From NCBI GenBank assembly GCA_963682055.1, contig OY821747.1:32858126-32922125 (forward strand): a stretch of 64,000 nucleotides of DNA, in the 5' to 3' direction. The stretch comes from Primula veris (lineage: Eukaryota; Streptophyta; Magnoliopsida; Ericales; Primulaceae). Both the position numbers and the translations under genes were made by a program. The notes beneath the pieces are model-generated. The model was not told the DNA's origin. It was given only the letters and a program-made list of their open reading frames with translations, and ran no database searches. The stretch's first letter is position 1, and each line of letters begins with the position of its first letter. Positions 12,722-26,093 of this stretch are shown here, one piece after another.

Positions 12722-14084
12722 CTTTTCTTAAGGAAAAAAAAAGACACCTAGAATGTAATGGTATCACTTTGTTTTGCTCATCGGTTTTTTCTTTTTTGAA
12801 TTTGCAATTCTCCATCATAACTTTATTTGTACAGAGCCGGTGATCATAAGATCAACACTTCTTCTTTTCCTTTCCCTTTGTTTCGCTTTGTCATTTGTGT
12901 CTAGACACAAATTTGTCATGTAAAATACCTTTGATACCTTGAAAGTTAGTAGAAGATGAATGCATAGCTTTGTAAATTATATTTTCTGGTTTTACAGTTA
13001 CTCTTATGAGACTATTACTTTTGTAACATTAGCTCATATTAAGAATAGTAGGGAATAAAAAAGGTTTTTGGCATAAGTTGTTCTTGAATAAGTACTAGAT
13101 GTCTAGTTTATCTATTAATCATTTATCATGTGGCTAGCAATGAGAAAGAGATTATATACTACAAGGGATAAGATGGCTTTTTACCAAGCCAATGCCAATC
13201 TAGCTTGTGAGTTTTGTAAAACAGGAAACGAGAGACTGCGATGAGTTTTCTTTTAATGCCCCTTTACAGTTGTACGATCGAAAAAATGGGTCATGTCCTA
13301 CAGTTAGAACCAAAAAAATAAAGAAAATGGACACAAGCAGTGAATTGGTGTGCTAGAAATTGGAAAGGAAATGTTATGTATGAAGCTCTTGCGCTATGCG
13401 CCACTGTCTTGTATTTCCGTATCATGTAGACGATAGTTTGCTAGTCTGGTTGCAATATATTTTAGTTATTCTTATATTTTTTTTGTGCTCCTATCTTAGC
13501 TCCATGTTGTTTGCACCGTCTCTGATTAAATCTTTTCGATTCACTCAGCCATGCTATGCTAAGTCTTAACTTCGCATAGAGCAGCTAACATAAACCTCGC
13601 TCTCTTTTGTTTAGAGCTATTTATTTGAGTTTAGTTTAGAAGCTCAGTTACTGCAGAATCTGGGTCTGGTCCCAAATGATTTGGTGTGAATACGTACTTA
13701 CCCAAAAAACAACTTCTTGGTCCATAACAAAAAAGCGATAAAATTGATTGGAAAGGCAACTTCGCTTTAACCGATTATTGATATGAAATCAGAGAAGAAT
13801 TAATAAGAGTACAGACAGTTATTCCACTCTTATGGTTGTTATTTGTTAATACAGAAATAAAAATAAATGAACAATAAGAACATGACATTTCACAAAAACA
13901 AGAATGTCACAAATTGCCTTAACCTAGTATACACTCATAACATGTCGCACCAAAAAAATTAATTAATATGATAGTTTCTGTACACAACTTGCATTTGCTG
14001 CTAGAGATATGCGATGTAGATCCACGATCAGTATCCACCCTATACAATCACCAAAAAATGTTTTTGTAGTTCTCATTTTACAAA
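12722..14084. other. Convergent 3' region of two genes
   Basis: Contains the 3' untranslated DNA of the lectin receptor kinase (from 12722, plus strand) and of the kinesin gene (below 14085, minus strand). I see no further ORF of note, RNA gene or repeat. Confidence 0.5.
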
Positions 14085-17000
14085 TCACATGGACTGACGA
14101 CCATCTGTCCTTTGTTTTGGTCGTTCCTCTTGTATTTCTTCTAAACCATCCTCGTCCCCATTCTTTCCTGCCTGTTGTTTCCAATACGACACTTGTTTCT
14201 TCAAACGAGCCACCTCCTTTGATGAAACATTCTTGCTCGCATCATTTACAATTGATCGTACCCTTGACGCATACCTAATAAACAGATTAGCAATTGTGTC
14301 AAGGCATAACCGAGTCGTCTTCCTATCTATTTATATGGCACGGTAATTACCGACATCGTTATGTTATAATCAAGCTTTATCGACACCATGCCAAGTTATT
14401 TTTTCCTAGGGAAACTAATTGGTCTAGCTTAAACAAGTATGTAATTCTCAAGAGATGTTAAAGAAATTTTCTAGCAATGTCTCATAGTGATGGTGATTTG
14501 GCGAGATTCACCTTATGAATCATTGATTGAGTGACATTTGTGTTTGTTTTTAAATATAATTGGTCTTCGGAAAAACAAATTGCAGACAAAACTAGGGAAT
14601 TTTCGAAATAGTTTAAGGTAATTGTTCCTTAAACCTGACTCATCAAAAGCAAATTCCCCAAATTATTTTATCCAAATTAAGCAAACAGAAAACCTTAGTC
14701 AGATTAAATGGTTCAAAAAATAAAGCATACCTTTTTAAGTGTCAGAGCTTCAAGAAAAAAAAAAAATTGACACCGGTAAATGTAGTAGTAATACAACATA
14801 CAAGAGATAAAGAAGCTTACATAAGAGAATTGTAAGACTCATCCAAGTTTGAATCAGCCGGAGATACGTTCACAAACATGAGTGTTTTAGCATTTCCACC
14901 AATTGAATCACTCATTAACATAGTCAATTTGTGATTTCTATAAGGTATGTGTTGACTACCAGAAGAAAGAGCACTGATAACATCACCAAGAGCTGAAAGT
15001 GACTTGTTTATGCTTTGAGCTTCTTTGAGTTGCTTACCGGCAGATCCTGACTTCTTATTTCTCTCGGACCCAGCAAGATCAACAAAACTCAACTACACAA
15101 GGTATACCATTAGAAATTAGAATGATCAGATGGTCGAGTTAACATACCTTTGACTAAAAGAGGCAAAAAGAAGTAGAAGTCTAAAATGAACACTGGTTTT
15201 GTAATAGCCTTCTATCATGTTTGAAAACTTAATCTGAATTCCCATCAAATAGACATCTTTAGCTTAATTTGCAATGACAATGGAGGATCTAGACATTTGT
15301 ATTATTTTTCTAATTTTTTAGCGGATAGCTATAATCTCACTCATTTTGCAAAATTCTTGGTCAGATTTGATGTCATATTAATATACACACATATGACTTG
15401 GACTGTGACAGAAGTAATTCAGTGCCAAAGTGACCAAAGCACAGGCTTCGGGACTCAAGATTGGTGCAGGTCCAAGTTTGTTTAGAGGGTGACTGGCTTT
15501 GGCCTTACAGTTTCAATTGAAACACATTCTCTTTAATTAAAAAAAAAAAGGATAGTTTTGGTCACCCTAAGTTCAGATTAAACGGTATAACTTTTTTAAA
15601 AGTTCCTCAACATGCAAATTTAGAAAGGCAAATGATAATGTAAGCCCCGGGGAATCGATTAAGAGTCACAAACACAGTGCATTAGATGCAATCAAGGTTT
15701 AAGACATTTTTAAATAATACCCTGGTAATAATGGTCATATTGGTGTAAATGCTATCACTTGTACGAATAAATGTTACCATCATAGTATTCAATATTTTAC
15801 AAAGTTAACCCGTAGATATCAAGTATTTTTTTGGCTCGGATTAAGCACCCAAATGGTCTTTCTACCTTATTCAGTAAACCTTTCGTCTATTTAGTGATTT
15901 AATGCTTGCTTGGAAGGTAGTAAATAAGGTAATAATTCATTCTTATTAGTTAATCCAACTTTTGACTTTATTAAAACTAATTATGGCTTAACATATAACC
16001 TAGGAGCACACATTAGCAAGACCCATTTAGAAACAAGTAACAACATAAATTGTAATAAAACCGACCCTTATGAACTATTATGAGTCTGGTATATGTTTAT
16101 CATTTTAGTAACTTTATTTATACTATGATGACCAACTATGTTACATATTTCAAATTCATTCTGGACTTCGATTCAGGAGTGGACAAAGACTGTAACTATA
16201 TCAATGTGCGAAAGTAAGTGCTAAATTATCATTTTCAATATTCACCAACTTAATTGTGGCTAATACAGAAAATAGAGCATGTATAATCTAAAGCACTGCA
16301 TATTGATGGTAGTAACTTACCTTTCCTCTTGATACAGACTGAGTTAGAAGATTGGTACTCTCAATAACAATTGAAAATATTAAATGAGATCTTGAACTCT
16401 CCTCATTCATGAATGTTCCACTTGTATGACGACACTCAAATCCTCTTTGCATAATGATCTTCAGTTCATCATATCCTGCTATTGATAAAGTAGTTGCATT
16501 TTCCACAAACACCATACCCTGTACAGAGAATGTATATACAGCAAAGTATGATGGTTAATAAAATGAGAAGCAGTAACAAAAAAGAAATTGATAAACCAGT
16601 ATAATACAATATCATTGTATTAAATCAACCACGCAATTATTTCAACTACCTTTGCATCCTTCTTGATATCCAATTTTGACTGTTTTGCATGCTTCGGTAG
16701 CAAAAGATCAACAAGTGTATCTTGATATAACTCAACCATATACACCTGCAAGTGTCATTTAAATAGGCAAAGTAAAGAAACAGATTGGGTCGTGACAGCT
16801 ACATGGTGAATAAGTTAATGATGAAGAGGAGTACTCGTAGTGGAATTCGAATGAGCTGTGTGTATCATATATTATAACAAAGTGCTACTATATGATTTAT
16901 TACATAAGTTAATTGACAAGTAGAATCTTAATAATAAATGACCATTACCTTTAAGGAAAATGAATATTTATTGCTCTCTCTCTTTAGAACTCTGAAAAGT

Positions 17001-20000
17001 TCACGTGTGGCCCGTGGTGTTAGACCGATATTATTCTCTGAGCCATAAATCGTAAACGTCTTCCCGGAACCAGTTTGGCCATAGGCAAATATGCACACAT
17101 TATAGCCATCTATGGCAGATTGGACAAGATACTGTCACAAGAATTAGAATCGTCAAATCAAAAACGGATTATTACCTCAGGGATATTTTTAACCTTCGGA
17201 GATTATAGCAGAAATACAAAAATGAGAATTCCAATACCTTCGTATCCTCAAAAACATTTTCTTGGGTAGCATTTCCATCAAATACTCGATCATATAAATG
17301 TTGCTTCATATCATCTTTCCAGCGATGTTCAACTGTAAACTCATCAACGCTTGTAAGCACGTTAAGTTCCTTTTGAGTGGTCTCTTTTTCACTCAAAGGC
17401 CTTATCCGGCAAAAGACTCTGATTTTACCCTTCATATCTGAAATTTACCAAAATAAAAACAGACGGTCAGGGACAATGCAAATTAAACGAGGTACATGAT
17501 CAGTCTTTTAGCTCAATCGGAAATCTAATAAAATCAAATATACAGAGTTAAAACAGTATGAACATTAAATTTGAAGCATGCTTCAAAACAGAGTGAATAT
17601 TTAAAATCCTACAATAACAGGTCGAAAAAGAAAGAGTTGTACCTTCTATTGTATTAAAATATCGCTTCCTCAAAACTTGTTCCCCTTTGTATAGTGTTTC
17701 CAACTCGGACAATTGGGCCCCCTGCATCCTAATAACTGCAGCAGTTTGCTCATTCTTCCTATCAATATCCTACAAGTAACAAATTTAGCTACATCGTTAT
17801 GTAAGTACTTATTATAATCAATCTAAATTGAAAGAATGTAGCAAACTGAAAAGGTTACTGAACTACTTTTGAAATTCCAAAAGAAGAAGATTTAATCACC
17901 TCTTTCATTTCTCTCAGTTCCTCTATTTCTTTCAAGTTATATTTTATAGTGGACAGTTCAGTATCTCTGAGAGCAAGAGACGATTGTGTCACATCTAAAT
18001 CTTGAGTAACCCTTTTCAACTTATTTTCGAGTTCATAGATTTCAAGCTTCAAGGCCTTGCCTGCTTGTTCAAAGTTCTTTTCTAGGATTTCCATCTGCAT
18101 TCAAGAGTCGCACATTTTGTTCATTGACCAATTTAAATCAAGTTACACTTGCATAATAAAAGCAATAAAGACCGTAGTTTACCTTATCTTTATGTGCTTT
18201 CTCAAGATTTGCATTTTTTTCTTCTAACAATAATTTATCATTCAATAGCCTTTTATTTTTTTCTTCTAACAAAAGATTTTCATTCAATAGCCTTTTTGTC
18301 GTTTCTTCAGCTGCATGCAGCTCGACGTCACGGACTCTTAGTTCATATTGAATCTGTTGTAATACCTGTGTTTAAAGCTTGTCAGTATTAAGAAAATTTA
18401 AAGCATCCTAGTCAAGCAATAATCGATTACACAAGAGACGACACATCATAACCACTTCAAAAATACCATAAACTATTTTATATTTACACCATCATCAAAT
18501 TAAAAATCATCTTGAACGACATTTGTTTTTTTAGTAAAATACAATCATTTTGAACCAAAAATGACCAAACAAAAATACATAAAAACGTGTCCTGCAATAT
18601 CATTTTTTATAAGAAAATCATACTAGATGTTGCAAATACCTAGAAAGCGAAGATCAAAACAGACATCAAAGGATCCAAACAAGTTTACTGGTTATGGACA
18701 CGAAAATTTACAAAAACCAAATATTTTCAATCATTTAGCAAAAAGACAAATTATTTGCTATTTGTAAAGCATGAGTAGTTCTGCCACTACATGACACTAA
18801 TCTTTTTTCCTGAACTTGAAACCTTTGAAACCCTGAGATAAAAAAGTCGTTGGACTTGAAGACATGATCACACACATGTAAGCGCAAACTTACACACAAA
18901 TAAAAACTTCACTGCACATGATGTCATGAACACATACACATGATAAGTGATTAAATATGTAAAAAAAAATTCTCTAACCCACCTGGGTATCTGCTTCAAG
19001 TAGCTCATTTTTGTGACTGCTCAAAGAAACTAAATTATCAAGCATTGCCAACTTTTCTACCATCCTTTGGTTCTCCATGAGTGCAGCCTGTACCATAAAT
19101 AAAAAGGATTATCATTAATTGAGACGGAGTGTATTACGAAACTAATTTCAGAAAAAAAAAACTATTACGTCAAAAGAAAGAAGCAAAGTTAGGAAAAAAA
19201 CTTTCACTCGTAGAATTATTATTTCTGATGAAAAAGTAAATGAGATTGAATATCTAATTAATAAAATATTAACTACTACCTGCAATTTTGAGTCTTTTTG
19301 CTCACAGACAGATCTTAAGTTGTCATGATCACAAGTAATTTCAGCCATTTTATTCTTCTGAGATTTGAACATGTCCTTCAAGCTCTTGAGTTCTTCTAGC
19401 AGTCTTACTTCTTCCTTTTGTTTCTCATGTAGCTCTTCCGATAACTGGAAATGCATGCCAAGTTTATAAGATAAATTCAAATTTGCATCGGATGTTCAAA
19501 GGAAGAATGAAACTAATAAATCACTCCTGCGTAAACAACAACAGAGTTTATTTTTTACATTTGAGAAAAATTTGACGGCTCACTAAAACGAAAATTATCC
19601 TAAATCCTAGGCGGAAAGACATAAATATTTACTGACCAATTACTTAATCCCAGAAGGAGGTGATCTGAACCTTAAGCTACACCCAGGAAATGACTTTTCC
19701 TTATAAACATTACATTGGATGGCTTACAATATTGATTACTTACTTGATTAGAGATTTTTTGTGATTCTTCAAGAGCTTTGGACAACTCCTGAATACGCTT
19801 CTCATTTCCATCATCAGATGGAGGCTTAATATTATTAGTAGAAACTCCATTTTGTGACAAAGTAACAGTTTTTGCTTTAGAGTAGCGCCGTAACATCACG
19901 TCATTAATATGAGTTTGCAAAGCAACACATATTTCCTCTCCCTGAATTGAATTTATTAACCAATTTAAGAACAAAATAACAAATATTATGATAAAGTAAA

Positions 20001-23000
20001 GAAAAGAATTATAAATTTCATTTATTGGCATAAACATGTCATAAGATCACCTGCTTAGTTTCAAACTGGAAAATATGCAAAACTCCAGCAACTCTCATCT
20101 TAAAGAAAACGGCAGTATTACTACTCCCAAATTGCATTATATCTCTCAACTCAGCCGAATGTAAGTACTCTCTTGGAACTGGACGGAAAAAATGAACCTG
20201 CAATGAAACGAATAATCTGAGAGTGCTTAGCATTTAGCAGTCAATTTAAATACAAAAAAAAATTCAATTTTTTTTTTAAAATAAAATAAATTGGAGCTGT
20301 ATTTACACCTCTAAGAAAATCAATAGTTTCTAGACTCACCCCGCGTTTATTAACTCCCATAATAATTCTCCCCGGTAGAAGTCCAATAGGATCATCAATC
20401 TTGCGAACACTAAAGAAAACTGAACTACCATAGGGAAGTGTTCTCAATATCCGCAGGAATTGATGTCTGGCGTCATCCCTTGTAAAATTTTCCTACACCA
20501 TGCAATTTAAAAAATCATCTAACTTGTGTAATTCCACAACAACTGATCTCCAATATACTAACTCGCAACAAAGAGCTTATGTTGTTAAATTAACAAATGA
20601 AATAGCCAAACGTTGGACTTAAATTAGGTCAAAAATGGTTTATTATAAAAAAGCGGATCACATTTTTAGTACACATGAGATGAAAAGAGAAATAACTGCA
20701 ACAACTAAAGGTGTTACTGAATTTCCTGTGAAAAAGAAAATCAGATGAAGGTGACAAAAAAAACAGGAATATAGAGGTTGGGTAAAATTTATAGTTCATA
20801 CCATAGAACGGTAACGCGAAATGATATCCGACTCCCATTCATGTTTTGCACCAGTCATGGCGATCTGTCGTGGTAAAAAACGCTCTAGAAGGGATGTCCA
20901 CTCACTGGAAATTATGACATTATTTAATTACCTCAGAACTAAAATAACAATGACAGGGAACACAAGCTTATGCTAAATGAGGAAAGCTGAATATAAGGGG
21001 CTAAATCACTTCCAACCATGTCAATGACACGATAAAAGAAACGGAATGGAAAAAATATTAAAAGATAAAAAAAAATGTTCTCGTGAAACATTGTTGAAGC
21101 TAAGAACATATATTGACCTGAATGATTCAGGATACGGAACAAATCCGATTTCCACCAAAATTTGTAGAGCACCCAATTGAGCAGCATCGTCTCTTCCAAC
21201 AGGATAATTTCCCAAAATATAATCATGTTGCCACTGTGAGAACGCAACCAAGGGATCACAAACAATAACATTGCAACAAACATATAGAAAAGAAAATTCA
21301 AACTTAAGGAAGAAAAATAAATTACAGCAATAATATTGTGTATACATACTTGAACATATGATAACTGCACAAACATTGGTTCTCCTATGGCTTCATCAGA
21401 CTCTCGGAAGAAATTCTTTTTAAAAATCAATTTGAAGTGTAAACTTTCCCCTTTATTTCTGTCCTTAGCCACCTTGAACTCGTATAAAAGATCCCCAATG
21501 TGCTTGTTGTCATCTATGGCAATATATTCTTCTGCCAGAGATATAAAATAAAACTGATTATAGAAAAGCTCCTGAAGAGAATCTGCTAAAAAAAGTTTGT
21601 GATAAGATATTTACCATTTCCAGGGTCAGGTGATTTAGAGCTTCCAACAACCTTTCGACACTCAAATAGACTGAAGCTAGAATATGCTGACAATTTAATA
21701 ATTCCAGCAAGTTCCTGAAGTTAGATGAACATATAAAAAAGTACAATCAGACGTACAAGCAACCTGTAGCAAGCATGTAGTTAAAATATTTTAAAAAAAA
21801 ATAAGTTCTAGATAGAAAGAGAGAAAAATGAGCACAACACGATGACTCTTTTTAGAGTAAAAATAACATGCCAGAAACTTGACATTTAACTGTCGTTAGC
21901 TATAGTAGAACAGCTCAAGCAAGTCAATCGAAAAAATCAGTATAACAGCTTTAAATGAAAAAGCTTAACTACCAGATGCACTCTCTCAAAAGATTTCTTC
22001 CACAATATAACTTGTCACAAGAAATGAAAAACGTGGCACATTCATACCTGAACAGCATCTGCTACAGTTGTTCCCATGCCATAAGTAATTTCTTCAAAAG
22101 TTTCATCCAAAAAGAATACTATAGTTGTCAGATTTTTACCAATCAAAAGGCCTTCAATTTCCTCACGGGCAGGTACTCTATGCCTTGGTCCAGTTTTAAT
22201 AGCATGTTTCAAAGCATTTAAAGTATTTAAGGCAAGAACTTGAATATCCGGATCTGTGTTACTACTGTGTGCCATATTGTGTATATACTCTGACAAATAT
22301 CCACCAATATCCTTGCTAGGAGGCATACACGACGCACACAAATACATCAGCTCCCATGCTCTTACCAAGTATCGCCTGTAATTCAAAGGAATAAGGAAAG
22401 TTCAAGTACGTGTATATTATGTATATATAAACATTGTTGCATAATTTGTGGACCGGGATAAATATAACCTGTCTGGACATTTCCTTGTCTGCTTCGAAAT
22501 TTGGGCGAAAAGTTCGTCTCTGAGTTCAGAACGCTTTATAACCTGCTTATACAACTTCTCGATGAGTTCAATTCTTTTCTCTAAGCTTGGTTGAGTCCCT
22601 TTCTCGTAAGAATCAACACCCATATACTTCAAAATAATCTCAAACAGCTTTAGAGCTCGAGTTACTAAGTCACTATTTATCTTAAGGATTGAAGTCGGGA
22701 TAGGATCCTGTAAAAAATAGTAAAACTAGATCAAAAGCTGAAAAAGAGAAACATATATTAATTTTACAGAATTTACGATAATTACTTTTATCAATACCTT
22801 CTGAAAACAAAGCATATCCTCAATTGTAAACTTATCCTGCACTTGAAGACCCACAGTTTTTTTTAGGAAAAGACCACGTTTTCCAGCAGATTGAATCTGC
22901 TTTTGCATTGCCCTTAGAAATCCATCCACCTATATTTAAACGGAAAGTATTATGAGACTTTCATATTTGCCATGAGGCACGAAAAGGAAAGAATGCATAT

Positions 23001-23627
23001 GTTATGAAGTCGGTACAAATAAAATAGAGAGTACATTATGTTTTTATTATATCGGTATATATTAATGGTTATAACTTATAACTATTTGTATAAGCACCTG
23101 AAATTTATCAAGCAATGGAACAGCACCAGAGAGTTCTTCAGGAATAGCCATGGACAGGGTTGTTGGCGTTCTGCAAAAAAAAAAAAAATTATATTCTAAC
23201 ATATAATAGCATCACAAAAGCAGAAGTTGCAACCAAAAAATCAAACCTCTTCCTTTGAAAGCTAATTTTCTCAATAACACCAACCAAACAAGCCTTTTCC
23301 AGCTGGTGTGGCTGCAGCTTACGAGCTTACTGTTTTGTTTATTTGCTTAAAAGTTGATCTGCATTTTGTTTTCCAGCTTAAAAGCTGAGCATTTCTGTTT
23401 TTTCTGGCCTAAAAAAGCTTCAACCGAAAGATCTATCTTTTACTTTACTAAAAAGATGTAACCAAGCAAGCCAAGACTCTCATCACAATGGAAATTATAA
23501 GAAAAAATACTTACGAAGGTGAAAAACTGGAATCATCACTGTCATAATCGTCGCTGTTGGACAGGACTGTAGAGGTACGTGAAGGTGTTCCATGTCCATT
23601 GCTAGTAGTCACTGAAGATTTACCCAT
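14085..23627 (-). CDS. KCBP: Kinesin-like calmodulin-binding protein (ZWICHEL type)
   Basis: Minus-end-directed, C-terminal-motor kinesin inhibited by Ca2+/calmodulin; in Arabidopsis it shapes trichomes and links microtubules to actin. Twenty-three exons join in frame to 1,276 residues (Arabidopsis about 1,260): 23627-23515, 23170-23098, 22929-22798, 22707-22469, 22375-22048, 21714-21615, 21531-21350, 21233-21118, 20904-20802, 20492-20307, 20197-20051, 19941-19744, 19444-19280, 19087-18983, 18365-18183, 18094-17900, 17769-17643, 17437-17238, 17131-16949, 16745-16650, 16518-16321, 15092-14821, 14274-14085. Order: Ser/Asp-rich start, MyTH4 (about 110-270), FERM (about 275-575), coiled coil (about 600-895), motor (about 897-1217) with P-loop GQTGSGKT (about 982), NEESSRSH (about 1095) and DLAGSE (about 1128), then calmodulin-binding helix [17 protein letters not shown] near 1235. 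All motor switch motifs are intact, so it should be functional. The ATG is preceded by no other in-frame start in exon 1. Confidence 0.96.
18216..18299 (-). repeat. In-frame 42-bp tandem repeat in a kinesin coiled-coil exon
   Basis: Exon 15 of the KCBP gene encodes [14 protein letters not shown] followed at once by [14 protein letters not shown]. The two 42-bp units differ at only a few bases. Fourteen residues are exactly two heptads, so the duplication lengthens the coiled coil without breaking its register. Confidence 0.85.
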
Positions 23628-24625
23628 ACCCAAGCTATGAGCCGTTAGCTAATTTACCAAATTGCCATTCACCAATAAGAGTTCCAAGTGAACCCTGAAA
23701 GTTTTTTGTAACTTGATTTTAACCTTTTGCTTCTTCAACTAATTAAGCTCTCCCACCTAAGCCTAGCAAAATTTGAGAATAGAATAATATCAATAAACAG
23801 CTGTACGTGTAATACTCTATGCAGTCCTTGTTATTCATCGTATACAAGGAATGCAACTTACATTAACTTTTCAAATTCGCCCACCAGTGGAACATTATTT
23901 ATTATCCTTTTTTAAACAAGAAAAAGTCAAAACAGGAAAATAGCTAAACTGTGATGTCCATTTTGGAAAGGGACAAATATATTAGAACATCCTGAAGAGG
24001 AATTCCTAGACAAAAATATGGAACCTGAGGGGAAGAACATGTATTTTTTTTTTTATCAAATTAGTGGTCTGCAACACTAACTAAAACGTGAGCTTGTTCA
24101 CGGTAAGATATCAACAAGATAATCAGAAAAAAAACTGGTTCAGAGATAAATATGAGTTACAGCTAATGAGTTTCTCTCGAGTGGTGCTGCTTCAAATTTA
24201 ATCCTTAGATTATAATAAACTCAGGCTTGATCAGTTGTTCAGTTAAAGTTATTTAAGTTTAGTGTCTTTTGCTTTCTTGTTATAGTGGTGTGATCTCTTT
24301 GATTGCCAACCGTTGGGTCTTTCATCATTTTTTACTACAAAAGCTTGAAGCTTAAATTTTAGCAAACTCTTTTTCAGTAACAGATAAACCGCTTTTTCTT
24401 CTTAAAATTAACAGCCAAACAAGCCTTTAGTAACCCTGAGAAATGAGATGATGAAGAACATTTCAGCTATGAAGCATTAAGATATTCTTGTGGTAAATTA
24501 CTTACTATGATATTACACTCCAATTAAATTTAGAGAAAAAATTATAAGCATGATTCAAACTAAATGAGCTTCTTCGGTGAGGCAAAACTGCTGAATCAAA
24601 ACTAATCCCTAGACTAGAATCAACT
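23628..24625. other. KCBP 5' flank with decayed TTGTTTGG-type repeats
   Basis: Presumed promoter and 5' leader of KCBP. It holds fragments with ends such as gccaaacaagcc (near 24412), related to the repeats at 24629-25960. A related fold-back stretch lies in KCBP intron 1 at about 23281-23480 (aaccaaacaagcc ... ttaaaagctgagc). No further gene is seen. Confidence 0.4.
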
Positions 24626-24628
24626 GAG

Positions 24629-24791
24629 GACTTGTTTGGTTGCAGCTTTTAAGCTTGTTTTGCGTCTGCCTTAATCATCACTGAATTTGATTGGTCCTCC
24701 GCAATTCCATCAATAAAAACATTAAAACTATATTAACTCACAATCTAAAAAAAGCCACTTATCCGCTTAAATATGCAACCAAACAACCTCT
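24629..24791. mobile_element. Short MITE with CTTGTTTGGTTGCAGC ends
   Basis: Left end cttgtttggttgcagctttt; the right end, tgcaaccaaacaacctc, is its inverted partner. About 160 bp with ttaagc/gcttaa motifs just inside the ends. Relatives lie at about 24910-25098 and 25262-25930 and, as fragments, at 42890-43155 and 61608-61758. Non-coding. Confidence 0.55.
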
Positions 24792-24909
24792 TATTGAACC
24801 TGAAAAATCAAGAAAAAGCAAAGAGAATTTGGCTCAAAATCAATAAAGATTGCTTCTTTTAATGAAAAAGCTCCTAAAAAAGCTAATTCCTACACCACAA
24901 TTGACACAG

Positions 24910-25098
24910 TACTTTGGTTGCAGCATTTTAAGCTTGGTTCACTTTCCCATCATCATCAAGACTAAAACTTATTTGATCAGCTTTAAAGATTGGTTCTTTG
25001 CATTTCCATTTATAAAAAAAAACTAAAACTATAAAAGTATTTAACAACAATCCCAAAAAAAGCCCCTTAATTGATTGAAATCTACAACCAAACAAGCA
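24910..25098. mobile_element. Short MITE, TTTGGTTGCAG family, second copy
   Basis: Left tttggttgcagcattttaag is mirrored by right ctacaaccaaacaagc. The interior shares aaaaactaaaact and aaaaaagcccctta with the neighbouring copies. Confidence 0.5.
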
Positions 25099-25270
25099 CC
25101 TATTATCTGAACCAGAAAACCAAGAAAATTGAAGAGGAAGTTTGTATAATTAGTAATAAAAATTACTTCTTATGGTGCTGAACATAACTCCTAATTAGTA
25201 AATAAATATAAACTACAGTAATATAAAAATATAGAGAGTGAGTGGGAATGGTACCTAAAAGGATATAAGA

Positions 25271-25960
25271 ATTTATTTGATCAGCTTAAAAGCTTGGTTC
25301 TTTGCATTCCCATCAACAGAAAAACTAAAACTACTATATATTTAATAACCATCTCAAATAAGCCCCTTAATTGCTTAAAACCTGCAACCAAACAAGACCC
25401 TATTATCTTAAAAGCTTGTTTTTTTTGCATTCTCATCAATAGAATTTATTTGATTAGCTTAAAAGCTTGGTTCTTTGCATTCCCATCAACAGAAAAACTA
25501 AAACTACTATATATTTAATAACCATCTCAAATAAGTCCCTTAATTGCTTAAAACCTGCAACCAAACAAGCCCCTATTATCTTAAAAAGCTTGGCTTTTTT
25601 GCATTCTCATCAATAGAATTTATTTGATCAGCTTAAAAGCTTGGTTCTTTGCATTCCCATCAATAGAAAAACTAAAACTATATATTTAATAACCATCTCA
25701 AATAAGCCCCTTAATTGCTTAAAACCTGCAACCAAACAAGACCCTATTATCTTAAAAAGCTTGGATTTTTTTTGCATTCTCATCAATAGAATTTATTTGA
25801 TCAGCTTAAAAGCTTGGTTCTTTGCATTCCCATCAACAGAAAAACTAAAACTACTATATATTTCAATAACCATCTCAAATAAGCCCCTTAATTGCTTAAA
25901 ACCTGCAACCAAACAAGCCCCTAATTTTTCTAAAAAAAATTTAATCAACAAGCCCATATT
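25271..25960. repeat. 173-bp tandem array, four units
   Basis: Units starting atttatttgatcagctta begin at 25271, 25444, 25618 and 25791, a period of 173-174 bp. Each unit contains one fold-back MITE body: agcttaaaagcttggttctt on the left and ttgcttaaaacctgcaacc then aaacaag on the right. The array is bracketed by a second duplication: about 25110-25258 and about 25967-26093 share accagaaaaccaagaaaa through to agtgag(t/a)gg(g)aatggtacct. This looks like unequal exchange in a cluster of MITEs upstream of KCBP. Confidence 0.8.
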
Positions 25961-26093
25961 ATCTGAACCAGAAAACCAAGAAAAGTGAAGAGGAAAATTG
26001 TCTAAAAACCAATAAAAATGACTTCTTATAATGCAGAATATTAGTAAATAAATACTTATAAAATATATATAAAGAGGGAGTGAGAAATGGTAC

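Noticed and set aside
20939..21472. 177-codon minus-strand open frame
   Set aside because: It runs through a KCBP intron out of frame; the true exons 7 and 8 with good splice sites explain the conserved part.
25271..25960. ORFs of 74 and 115 codons on the plus strand
   Set aside because: They are produced by translating the 173-bp tandem repeat; the repeated peptide follows the repeat unit and has no domain.
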